DNA from: Bdellovibrio sp.
GTDB lineage: Bacteria > Bdellovibrionota > Bdellovibrionia > Bdellovibrionales > Bdellovibrionaceae
NCBI GenBank assembly: GCA_003176075.1
Contig: PSRN01000043.1
Span: 1-9,773, forward strand
Length of the DNA stretch: 9,773 nucleotides
Direction: 5' to 3'
Position 1 is the stretch's first letter. Every line of letters begins with the position of its first letter. The position numbers and the translations under genes were made by a program. The notes beneath the pieces were generated by a model. That model had not been told where the DNA came from and ran no database searches. It worked only from the letters and a program-made list of their open reading frames with translations. This document shows positions 1 to 6,132 of this stretch, piece by piece.

Positions 1-393
1 GCCCTGATTCATGCCATCGACGGCCTTCCCGAGTGTCTCGACGTGCCGGTGCTCGAATTTGACAAGAGTCTTCTCAGGACCTTGGATGATGAAGTTCACC
101 TCGACCTCGGTATGCAGTGAGGAGTCATGTTTGAATTCTCCGTTCAGCTGCCACACAAGAACCAGGCGCGAGTTCGGCTCATAAACTTGGAGATAGCCGA
201 TCTCACATTCTTGGCCGCCTTCGTGTGTGGAATACCACCGGCCTTTCTGCCTTGCCTCCAGAACCATTTTTGCCATGGGAGTCTTGCCGACGTGATGTGA
301 CCTTGGCCACCAAAGGTTCATCTGTTGTGAAAAAACTCGAAAAGCGTTTTCTTGTGTGGTCTCAACGGTCAGTTCCTTCTTGATCGAAATCAT
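1..393 (-). CDS. SRPBCC/AHSA1-domain protein, 3' end outside the window
   Basis: The minus strand from 393 to the left edge encodes 131 residues without a stop. It begins MISIKKELTVETTQENAF and contains FSQQMNLWWPRSHHVGKTP (about residues 18-36), GRWYSTHEGGQECEIGYL and RLVLVWQLNGEF. This is the layout of small AHSA1-like SRPBCC proteins, which fold as a helix-grip around a hydrophobic cavity. No catalytic residues are recognisable and the ligand is unknown. Members are usually about 150-165 residues, so roughly 20-30 are missing here. The ATG follows the TAA of the upstream ArsR gene with no gap and in the same reading frame. Its ribosome site (AAGGA, in minus-strand GAAAGGAAAAAA) lies inside the last codons of that gene, so translation is probably coupled. 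The pairing suggests the protein acts in the response sensed by the regulator; that role is inferred. Confidence 0.85.
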   Translation of the reverse strand, partial: MISIKKELTVETTQENAFRVFSQQMNLWWPRSHHVGKTPMAKMVLEARQKGRWYSTHEGGQECEIGYLQVYEPNSRLVLVWQLNGEFKHDSSLHTEVEVNFIIQGPEKTLVKFEHRHVETLGKAVDGMNQG

Positions 394-744
394 TTATTTT
401 TTCCTTTCTTGTTCAGCCGCAAGTTTAAATGCCTGTAAGGCGGAGTCCCACATTCCATCCAGATACTCGCGCATCGCTTGCACCCCTTTTGGATCCACAT
501 AGTAGACGTTTCGCGTCCCCTGCTGGCAAAGGCCGACAAGGCCGGCCGTCTTCAGAATCTTGAGATGCTGGGAGACCGCCGGGCGGGACACCGGCAATTG
601 GCCAGCCAAATCCACGACCGCCATGGGTTTCTTTAGAAGCCGCTCAAATATCTGCCGTCGTGTTGAATCGCCCAAGGCCTGAAAGGCCATGGGTCCATTT
701 AATTCTCCGTTGAATTCCTCATTTGCAACATATCCGTTCGTCAT
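394..744 (-). CDS. ArsR-family winged-helix transcriptional regulator
   Basis: A 116-residue protein, the usual ArsR/SmtB size. A leader of about 18 residues precedes the core MAFQALGDSTRRQIFERL. The winged helix follows: LAGQLPVSRPAVSQHLKILK (about 46-65) is the helix-turn-helix, and GLVGLCQQGTRNVYYVDP forms the wing. The metal-binding ELCVC motif of classic ArsR is absent, and the lone Cys before the wing is not enough for a metal site, so the inducer cannot be predicted. The family normally represses its own operon. The ATG at 744 has no Shine-Dalgarno site and lies just downstream of a promoter/operator at 746-785. Translation may therefore start on a nearly leaderless mRNA, or at an internal Met such as residue 19. 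The gene is transcribed with the abutting SRPBCC gene. Confidence 0.9.
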   Translation of the reverse strand: MTNGYVANEEFNGELNGPMAFQALGDSTRRQIFERLLKKPMAVVDLAGQLPVSRPAVSQHLKILKTAGLVGLCQQGTRNVYYVDPKGVQAMREYLDGMWDSALQAFKLAAEQERKK

Positions 745-745
745 A

Positions 746-768
746 ACTTACGGTAAGTATATACTTAC
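746..768. promoter_or_regulatory. Probable ArsR operator: overlapping inverted repeats
   Basis: GTAAGTATATACTTAC at 753-768 is a perfect 16-bp palindrome. It overlaps a second inverted repeat, ACTTAC-G-GTAAGT at 746-758, so three ACTTAC-type half-sites sit side by side. The element begins two bases upstream of the minus-strand arsR start codon and covers its -10 box. That is the expected place for an autorepressor site. The symmetry is seen directly; binding by this regulator is inferred. Confidence 0.7.
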
Positions 769-785
769 AAATCGCACAAGATCAA
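756..785 (-). promoter_or_regulatory. Sigma70-type promoter of the minus-strand arsR-SRPBCC pair
   Basis: Read on the minus strand: -35 TTGATC (785-780), an 18-bp spacer, and -10 TATACT (761-756, five of six consensus bases). Transcription should start near 748-750, only about 4-6 bases before the ATG at 744, which predicts a nearly leaderless message. The -10 box lies inside the palindrome, so repressor binding would block RNA polymerase. The palindrome also carries TATACT on the plus strand at 760-765, but with only a poor -35 (TTCGTC). Confidence 0.6.
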
Positions 786-792
786 TAGGATT

Positions 793-820
793 TTTACGAC
801 CTAATAAAACACCGTAAATT
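793..820 (+). promoter_or_regulatory. Tentative promoter for the plus-strand arsR-SRPBCC pair
   Basis: TTTACG (793-798, four of six matches to -35) and TAAATT (815-820, four of six matches to -10) are separated by 16 bp. They also form an inverted repeat, TTTACG-N14-CGTAAA (793-818). Transcription would start near 827, giving a leader of about 58 bases before the TTG at 885. Both boxes are weak and no better pair was found between the divergent genes. Confidence 0.3.
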
Positions 821-884
821 CAGTCAGATAGGGTAACCACACCAATCGGTAAATGCAGATCGATCAATTCCAGGAGAGAAAGCC

Positions 885-1304
885 TTGCTCAACATTACAC
901 CTTATGGTGTAATATCAAATATGGATCAACTCACCGATGTTTTGACCGCGATCTCACACCCCACCCGACGAGCGATCATTGGAAGTTTGGCCAACGGGCC
1001 AGCGACCTTTCTTGCTGTCGCAAGACCGTTCAACACGGCTCTTAATGCGGTCAACAAACATCTGAAGCTCCTTGAAAGAGCTGGCCTCGTCGAAAGAAGA
1101 AAGCAGGGCCGTGAAGTCTACATCTCTTTGCGGGGTGAGCCGCTGAAACAGGTCGCTTTGTGGGTTCATGAGTACGAACGATTTTGGAATGAACGGCTTG
1201 ATCTATTTCAGCAATATTTTAACGAGGCAAACGAATTTAAAGAGGCAAACAAACGCGAAAAAGAATACAAGAAAAATAGTACGAAGAAAAACAAGGAGAA
1301 GTAG
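885..1304 (+). CDS. ArsR-family winged-helix transcriptional regulator (second copy)
   Basis: A 139-residue protein when started at TTG 885. AGGAGA at 872-877 lies seven bases upstream, a strong site that favours this start. The alternative ATG at 921 gives 127 residues beginning MDQLTDVLTAISHPTRRAII, closer to the usual family start, but has no good ribosome site. The core contains SHPTRRAIIGSLANGPATF, a helix-turn-helix near FNTALNAVNKHLKLLERAGL, and the wing RRKQGREVYISL. The C-terminal tail (about 112-139) is Asn/Lys/Glu-rich with a repeated EANxxK pattern and looks like an unstructured extension. No metal-binding cysteines are present. It differs clearly from the minus-strand regulator, so this is not a recent duplication. 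It lies two bases upstream of its SRPBCC partner. A perfect inverted repeat overlaps the first codons. Confidence 0.88.
   Translation: MLNITPYGVISNMDQLTDVLTAISHPTRRAIIGSLANGPATFLAVARPFNTALNAVNKHLKLLERAGLVERRKQGREVYISLRGEPLKQVALWVHEYERFWNERLDLFQQYFNEANEFKEANKREKEYKKNSTKKNKEK
894..913. promoter_or_regulatory. Perfect inverted repeat overlapping the arsR start region
   Basis: ATTACACC-TTAT-GGTGTAAT has fully complementary 8-base arms and a 4-base centre. It starts nine bases into the coding sequence if TTG 885 is used, or ends eight bases before ATG 921. It could be the operator of this regulator or an mRNA hairpin at the translation start. It is unrelated in sequence to the 753-768 palindrome, which suggests the two modules have separate control. 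Confidence 0.6.
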
Positions 1305-1306
1305 CA

Positions 1307-1735
1307 ATGAAGAACTCGCAAAAGACGCTTGAGTTTAAGATTGAGCGAATGATCACCGCCGCGCAAGATGAGGTCTTTGATGGGTGGCTGAATCCAAGAA
1401 TCCCCGGCACTCCTTGGAATGCGGCCGAAAAACTCATTTTGGAGGCGAAGGTCGATGGCCTCTTCTACTGGCTTATCAGGGGGACGGCTCACTACGGCCG
1501 TTTCACGAATATTGAGCGACCGGGTCGGATTCAACACACTTGGGTTTCGCCAAATACCTTGGGAGAGGAATCGGTGGTGACCGTGACTTTCAAAAGGCAA
1601 GAAGAAGGCACGCTGATGACTCTTGTTCATTCCGACCTTCCGGATTGTGAGCAAGCACGCGGGCACGAGAGAGGCTGGAATTACTTCTTGGGTCTTTATC
1701 TTGAGCAATTCGGAAATGGCTCGCGCCAAAAATGA
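1307..1735 (+). CDS. SRPBCC/AHSA1-domain protein
   Basis: A 142-residue small SRPBCC protein. The N-terminal strand and helix are LEFKIERMITAAQDEVFDGWLNP (about 9-31, read in two parts: LEFKIERMIT then AAQDEVFDGWLNP). This is followed by a KVDGLFYWLI strand pair, HYGRFTNIERPGRIQHTW (about 62-79), VVTVTFKRQEEGTLMTLVHS, and a closing helix ERGWNYFLGLYLEQF. That order is standard for AHSA1-like proteins, whose cavity binds unknown hydrophobic ligands; no enzyme motif is visible. The ATG follows the regulator's TAG by two bases. AAGGAGA at 1293-1299, within the regulator's last codons, is ideally spaced at seven bases. The two genes are therefore almost certainly one transcript. Confidence 0.88.
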   Translation: MKNSQKTLEFKIERMITAAQDEVFDGWLNPRIPGTPWNAAEKLILEAKVDGLFYWLIRGTAHYGRFTNIERPGRIQHTWVSPNTLGEESVVTVTFKRQEEGTLMTLVHSDLPDCEQARGHERGWNYFLGLYLEQFGNGSRQK

Positions 1736-1894
1736 GGATACTCTGCGTTTCATGGATCTTGATTCTCTCACATTTCCGATTGCCGTGGTCATTTCTGACA
1801 CCGACTTGGCGACGGGTCTTGAAATTCGGTTTGACGTTTGACGGCGCGGGAAACGTTCGGCAACTTACAAACGAGTGATCCGCAACAAGCAGAT

Positions 1895-1902
1895 GGGGGG
1901 GG
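1895..1902 (+). promoter_or_regulatory. G8 tract acting as the ppsA ribosome binding site
   Basis: Eight consecutive G end three bases before the GTG start of ppsA and are the only purine-rich stretch where a Shine-Dalgarno site should be. G-tracts can pair partly with the CCUCC of 16S rRNA. The tract length would alter spacing to the start codon if it varied by slippage. Confidence 0.4.
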
Positions 1903-1905
1903 ATC

Positions 1906-4308
1906 GTGAAATTCATCAAATGGTTTGAAGAGATTCGCATTGACGATGTCAACTCGGTGGGTGGGAAAAATGCTTCGCTGGGGGAGATGTACCGCAATTT
2001 ATCGTCGCGAGGGATTCGCGTTCCAAACGGTTTCGCAATCACCGCGCAAGCTTACTTTTACCTTTTAGAAGCAAACCAACTGGAAGCGAAAATTTCGCAA
2101 ACCCTGCGGGGCCTCGAAGTGCAGAATATTTCTCAATTGCGCGAACAAGGACTGCAGCTCCGCCAGTTGATACTAAACGCGGCGATCCCCGAAGATATGG
2201 AGAAAGAAATTCGAGCGGCTTACCGGCAACTCGGTGGAATTGCGGAAAACAAACTGAACGACTCCGCAAGCATCGACGTGGCCGTTCGAAGCAGCGCCAC
2301 GGCCGAAGACCTTCCGGACGCAAGCTTTGCTGGTCAACAAGAAACGTATCTGAACATTCGAGGGGAAAACGAACTCCTGGCCGCCTGCCTGCGCTGTTTC
2401 GCGTCTCTTTTTACCGATCGGGCCATCTCCTATCGCCACGACAAGGGCTACGACAAACGAAAAGTGGGCCTGTCCATTGGCGTTCAAAAAATGGTCCGTT
2501 CGGACTTGGCCTCGTCGGGAGTCATGTTTTCCATTGATACTGAAACCGGGTTTCGCGATGTGATCGTGATCAATTCCGCCTATGGTTTGGGTGAAAACGT
2601 CGTCCAGGGCGCGGTCAACCCCGACGAGTTCTATGTTTTTAAAACGACCCTTAGAAAAGGATTTCGATCCATCCTGCAGAAGCAACTTGGGAACAAAGAG
2701 TTCAGAATGGTGTACGACATGGGGGGTAGCCGCGGCGTCAAAAATGTTCCCGTGCCTCCCGCCGATCGGGATCAGTTTTCGCTCTCTGAGGATGACGTCC
2801 TGACTCTGGCCAAATGGGCTTGTGAGATTGAAGATCACTATTCGAAACGAGCGGGCCGACCCGTGCCCATGGACATGGAATGGGCCAAGGACGGTCAAAC
2901 CGGCGAGCTTTTTATCGTGCAGGCAAGACCCGAAACGGTACAGTCGCAAAAAGTTCCATCACTGCAAATAGAAACCTTCCGCCTCAAGAATCGGGGTAAA
3001 GTCCTCTTGCGGGGACAAAGCGTCGGCGACAGAATCGGGACAGGCCGGGTGCGGGTCATCAAGGAATTAGAAGACCTCGCTGAACTGAGATCGGGCGAAA
3101 TTCTCGTCACGGATCGTACAGACCCTGACTGGGAGCCGGCGATGAAGAAAGCGGCCGCCGTCATCACCAATCGGGGAGGGCGAACTTGCCATGCGGCCAT
3201 CGTGAGCCGCGAGCTGGGTCTGCCAGCGATCGTCGGAACACGGTCCGGTACCGATAATCTTTCGACAGGTCAGGAAGTGACGGTCAGCTGCGCCGAGGGC
3301 GAAACCGGTCTTGTCTATGAGGGACAACTTGAATTTTTCGTTGATCGCTTCGACGTTTCTAAACTTAAAGAAACTAAAACCAAGCTGATGATGAACGTCG
3401 GGAATCCCGATGAAGCGTTTCGCCTTTCATTTTTTCCGAATCACGGGGTGGGGCTGGCGCGCATGGAGTTTATCATCAGCAACTCAATCAATATTCATCC
3501 CCTCGCCGCGCTTCAGTTTGCCTCATTAACCGACGAAACCGTGAAAGAAGAAATCCGCAGGAAGACCAGCGGTTATTCCAATCCAAGCCAGTTCTTTGTT
3601 GAAAAATTGGCACAGGGGATCGGCACCATCGCCGCCGCTTTTTTTCCTAAGGACGTGATCGTCCGCATGAGCGACTTCAAGACCAACGAGTACTCGGACC
3701 TGCTGGGCGGGCGGGCCTATGAGCCGAGGGAGGAAAATCCGATGTTGGGGTTCCGTGGGGCCTCACGGTATTACGATCCGAAATATCAGGCGGGTTTCGC
3801 CCTTGAATGCCAAGCGATGAGAAAAGTTCGTGAGGAGATGGGGCTCTCCAATGTCAAACTGATGATTCCGTTTTGCCGGACGGTGGAAGAAGGGCGAAAG
3901 GTTCTCAAAGAAATGGAAAAGAATGGCTTGCGTCGAGGGGAGAAAAACCTCGAGGTGTACGTCATGTGTGAAATTCCAAGTAACGTGATCCTGGCGGAAG
4001 AGTTTTGTGAGATCTTCGATGGGTTTTCGATCGGATCAAATGATCTCACCCAACTGACTCTTGGGGTTGATCGCGATTCTGAAATTGTGGCTCATGTGTT
4101 TGACGAACGAAACGCCGCGGTCAAGAAAATGATTTCCCAAGCCATACAACAAGTGAAAAGAAAAGGGCGGAAAATCGGCATCTGTGGCCAAGCTCCCAGC
4201 GACTATCCGGAGTTCGCCGAATTCCTGGTGCGGGAGGGGATCGATAGCATTTCCCTGAATCCTGATGCGATCATCAAGACGTGGGTTGAAATTTGTAGAT
4301 TGCCTTAG
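1906..4308 (+). CDS. ppsA: Phosphoenolpyruvate synthase (pyruvate, water dikinase)
   Basis: An 800-residue protein, close to the usual 790-800. It converts pyruvate, ATP and water to PEP, AMP and phosphate in the cytoplasm, the entry step of gluconeogenesis. Domains in order: an N-terminal ATP-grasp region (about 10-345) with VGGKNASLGEM, AVRSSATAEDLPDASFAGQQ and FIVQARPETV; a mobile phosphohistidine domain with GGRTCHAAIVSRELGLPA, phospho-acceptor His429; and a C-terminal TIM barrel (about 470-797) with GSNDLTQLTLGVDRDSE and ICGQAPSDYPEF, catalytic Cys760. All key motifs are intact. The start is GTG 1906, giving the family's normal N-terminus KFIKWFEEI. A run of eight G (1895-1902) takes the place of a normal ribosome site. 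No convincing promoter was found at 1736-1905. The downstream peptidase begins 29 bp later. Confidence 0.96.
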   Translation: MKFIKWFEEIRIDDVNSVGGKNASLGEMYRNLSSRGIRVPNGFAITAQAYFYLLEANQLEAKISQTLRGLEVQNISQLREQGLQLRQLILNAAIPEDMEKEIRAAYRQLGGIAENKLNDSASIDVAVRSSATAEDLPDASFAGQQETYLNIRGENELLAACLRCFASLFTDRAISYRHDKGYDKRKVGLSIGVQKMVRSDLASSGVMFSIDTETGFRDVIVINSAYGLGENVVQGAVNPDEFYVFKTTLRKGFRSILQKQLGNKEFRMVYDMGGSRGVKNVPVPPADRDQFSLSEDDVLTLAKWACEIEDHYSKRAGRPVPMDMEWAKDGQTGELFIVQARPETVQSQKVPSLQIETFRLKNRGKVLLRGQSVGDRIGTGRVRVIKELEDLAELRSGEILVTDRTDPDWEPAMKKAAAVITNRGGRTCHAAIVSRELGLPAIVGTRSGTDNLSTGQEVTVSCAEGETGLVYEGQLEFFVDRFDVSKLKETKTKLMMNVGNPDEAFRLSFFPNHGVGLARMEFIISNSINIHPLAALQFASLTDETVKEEIRRKTSGYSNPSQFFVEKLAQGIGTIAAAFFPKDVIVRMSDFKTNEYSDLLGGRAYEPREENPMLGFRGASRYYDPKYQAGFALECQAMRKVREEMGLSNVKLMIPFCRTVEEGRKVLKEMEKNGLRRGEKNLEVYVMCEIPSNVILAEEFCEIFDGFSIGSNDLTQLTLGVDRDSEIVAHVFDERNAAVKKMISQAIQQVKRKGRKIGICGQAPSDYPEFAEFLVREGIDSISLNPDAIIKTWVEICRLP

Positions 4309-4337
4309 AGAGGAGTTTAGATTACGGATGGGGCCTT

Positions 4338-5732
4338 ATGAAATATGCCCTGCCAATCCTTTTTGCCGCCTTTGCTGTGGCCGCTTCGACGCCCGAAGAT
4401 GTGACCCGCGACTTCCGCCAGACACTGGCTGAACTTGTCAAGGCCGATACGACCAATCCTCCGGGGAATGAAGCACGCGCCGTTGCTATTCTGGCCCGCC
4501 GACTGAAGGAGGAGAATATTGCCTACGAAATCGTCGATTTCGGGTCGGACCGCCAAAACGTCAGCCAAAACGTCCGCCAAAATCTGATCGCGCGGCTTAA
4601 GGGGGACGGCACAAGAAATCCTCTGCTGCTATTGGCCCATGTCGATGTGGTGGGTACGAAGGATCAAAATTGGTCAACGCCCCCACATGAAGTGACTGAG
4701 AAAGACGGTTTTCTATACGCCCGGGGAGTGGCCGATGATCTCGGAATGGCGGTGACAAATCTCGAAGTCTTTCTGCGGCTGAAGCGGGAAAAGGTGGCGC
4801 TGAAGCGTGACGTGATTCTTGCATTCACGGGCGCTGAGGAGTCGTTAGGCCTCGGCATCCGAGCGGTTTTGGAGAAGCGGCCAGAGCTTCTTGATGCCGA
4901 AATCGCCTTGAACGAGGGCGGTGGGATTTGGCTGAACGATGCCGGCAACCCTTACATCGTGAGACCCCAGCTGGCAGAAAAGATCTACAGGAACTTCTCT
5001 CTCAGCGCCACCGGGGAGACAGGCCACTCGTCAATTCCCAAAAAGAACAACGCGGTTTACAAGCTGGCACGAGCTCTCGACCGCCTTGCCCATGACGAGC
5101 CTGAGCGCCGCCTTTTGCCGGTCACGCGGGCTTACTTTCGCGACCTCGCTAAGATCGAGAGCGGCGAGATGGCACGCGCGCTGGCAGCCATTGGCTCGTC
5201 GAAGGGTCAGATTCCAAAGTGGGCTCTGAAAGTCGTGGAAGCACGGCCCGCGGTCGCGGTTCTCCTCAGCACGACTTGCGTAGCCACAATGTTGTCCGCT
5301 GGGACAGAGGTCAACGCGCTGGCCGCTACCGCCTCGGCAAACGTCAATTGTCGGATATTGCCGGATGAGAATGTGGAGCAGGTACAGGCGCGATTGGTGA
5401 AGATTGTTGGCGATCCCGAAGTGACTGTTACCCCGCTCGCGGACGCCGGTGGCAAAGGAACTTCGCCACTCGAAGGCGAGGTTATGAGTGCCATTCAAGA
5501 CCTTGCCAAAGAAGTCTACCACGGATTGCCCGTGGTTCCCGAGATGGCCTCCTTTTCGACGGATTCGCGCTTTTTGCGTGAGCGGGGAGTGCAGGCTTAC
5601 GGCTTCAATCCCATTGCCACCTATGAGAAAGACGCTTCCCGCTGGCACGGGATAGACGAACGCATTCCAGTGGCCAGCATCCAGCCTGCAATCGAGAACA
5701 TGTACCGGCTGGTATTGAAATTGGCGCGGTAG
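4338..5732 (+). CDS. M20-family zinc metallopeptidase, probably exported
   Basis: A 464-residue protein. The first 16-18 residues (MKYALPILFAAFAVAAS) look like a short signal peptide with a cleavage site near AVA-AS, so it probably acts in the periplasm. The M20 di-zinc site is recognisable: HVDVV with His101 and Asp103, ARGVADD with bridging Asp133, GAEES with general base Glu167 and metal ligand Glu168, LNEGG, and a final His437 in RWHGID. A dimerisation domain (about 205-360) includes ATGETGHSS. M20 enzymes remove amino acids from peptides or N-acyl substrates; the exact substrate cannot be read here. Residues 72-83 are a three-fold QNV/QNL repeat. AGGAG lies 22 bases upstream, too far to be ideal, and GGGG at 4330-4333 is the nearer site. 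The gene follows ppsA by 29 bp, so co-transcription is possible. Confidence 0.92.
   Translation: MKYALPILFAAFAVAASTPEDVTRDFRQTLAELVKADTTNPPGNEARAVAILARRLKEENIAYEIVDFGSDRQNVSQNVRQNLIARLKGDGTRNPLLLLAHVDVVGTKDQNWSTPPHEVTEKDGFLYARGVADDLGMAVTNLEVFLRLKREKVALKRDVILAFTGAEESLGLGIRAVLEKRPELLDAEIALNEGGGIWLNDAGNPYIVRPQLAEKIYRNFSLSATGETGHSSIPKKNNAVYKLARALDRLAHDEPERRLLPVTRAYFRDLAKIESGEMARALAAIGSSKGQIPKWALKVVEARPAVAVLLSTTCVATMLSAGTEVNALAATASANVNCRILPDENVEQVQARLVKIVGDPEVTVTPLADAGGKGTSPLEGEVMSAIQDLAKEVYHGLPVVPEMASFSTDSRFLRERGVQAYGFNPIATYEKDASRWHGIDERIPVASIQPAIENMYRLVLKLAR
4551..4586 (+). repeat. 12-bp x 3 in-frame tandem repeat in the M20 peptidase
   Basis: Three adjacent units, CGCCAAAACGTC, AGCCAAAACGTC and CGCCAAAATCTG, encode RQNV-SQNV-RQNL (residues 72-83) just before the LIAR strand. 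The first two differ by one base and the third is diverged at its 3' end. Homologues usually have a single RPN/RQN-type segment here, so two units look like a local expansion. The reading frame is kept. Confidence 0.8.
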
Positions 5733-5816
5733 GGACTCTCGAATAACATCCCTTGGTTTTGTTCCACCCAGCCCAAAACACGCCAAAACGCTTTAAACGC
5801 GATTCCATTCTTATAT

Positions 5817-5845
5817 TTGCTATTGTACATACAGCGTGATATATT
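5817..5845 (+). promoter_or_regulatory. Extended -10 promoter of the brnT-brnA operon
   Basis: -35 TTGCTA (5817-5822), a 17-bp spacer, and -10 TATATT (5840-5845) preceded by TGA, which matches the extended -10 motif TGn. Transcription should start at about 5851-5853, on or next to the GTG start of brnT, and there is no Shine-Dalgarno site, so a leaderless message is likely. Related 10-mers TATTGTACAT (5821-5830) and TATTGATAAT (5842-5851) are 21 bp apart and could be BrnA contact sites. The rest of the gap (5733-5816) shows no clear terminator. Confidence 0.6.
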
Positions 5846-5852
5846 GATAATT

Positions 5853-6132
5853 GTGAAATTCGAGTGGGACGAGGATAAGGCCGCCTCCAACTTCAAAAAG
5901 CACTCTATTCGGTTCGAGGAGGCGCAGACAGTCTTTCTTGACCCCCATTGCTATTGAATTTCTCGACGACGAGACGGAGGCTGACGAGGATAGATTCATT
6001 CGAATAGGATGGTCGAAAAAGTCCAACTTATTGCTTGTCGTATTTTGTCAGCGCGCGGACGACGCCATCAGAATTATTTCCGCGCGAAAGGCGACTCTCG
6101 CAGAGAGGAGATCCTATGAAGAAGGAATATGA
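5853..6132 (+). pseudogene. brnT: BrnT-family toxin gene broken by a one-base frameshift
   Basis: From GTG 5853 the frame reads MKFEWDEDKAASNFKKHSIR then FEEAQTVFLDP, the normal BrnT N-terminus. It hits TGA at 5955-5957 just after a run of five C (5942-5946). The next frame continues without loss as IAIEFLDDETEADEDRFIRI then GWSKKSNLLLVVF, AIRIISARKATLAERRSYEE, to TGA at 6130-6132. Removing one C restores about 92 residues, the usual BrnT size. BrnT proteins are RelE-like ribonucleases held inactive by BrnA. As written, the gene gives only a 34-residue fragment, so the toxin is probably inactive unless the extra C is a sequencing error or ribosomes slip there. The 3' end overlaps brnA by 17 bases, as in intact brnTA operons. 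Confidence 0.85.

Noticed and set aside
1623..1841. Plus-strand open frame overlapping the end of the SRPBCC gene and running into the gap before ppsA.
   Set aside because: Most of it is out of frame with a well-supported gene, it has no good ribosome site, and its product resembles nothing recognisable.
1831..1843. Two closely spaced TTGACG hexamers resembling -35 boxes upstream of ppsA.
   Set aside because: No acceptable -10 hexamer lies 16-19 bp downstream of either.
1834..1860. Inverted repeat ACGTTT-N11-AAACGT and a GAAACGTTC core upstream of ppsA, resembling a LacI/Cra-type operator.
   Set aside because: Cra does control ppsA in enterics, but the core here is only partly symmetric and no promoter with a usable -10 was found next to it. 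The match is too weak to annotate.
1863..1871. ACTTACAAA, identical to part of the arsR operator region at 763-771, upstream of ppsA.
   Set aside because: It is a single half-site with no inverted partner, so a chance match is likely.
4328..4340. ATG at 4328, better spaced from the AGGAG at 4311-4315 than the chosen peptidase start.
   Set aside because: It is out of frame with the peptidase, whereas ATG 4338 gives a signal peptide directly joined to the M20 domain.
5942..5946. Programmed ribosomal frameshifting in brnT at the C5 run.
   Set aside because: No classic slippery heptamer, stimulatory hairpin or upstream Shine-Dalgarno element was recognised. A mutation or sequencing error is simpler.
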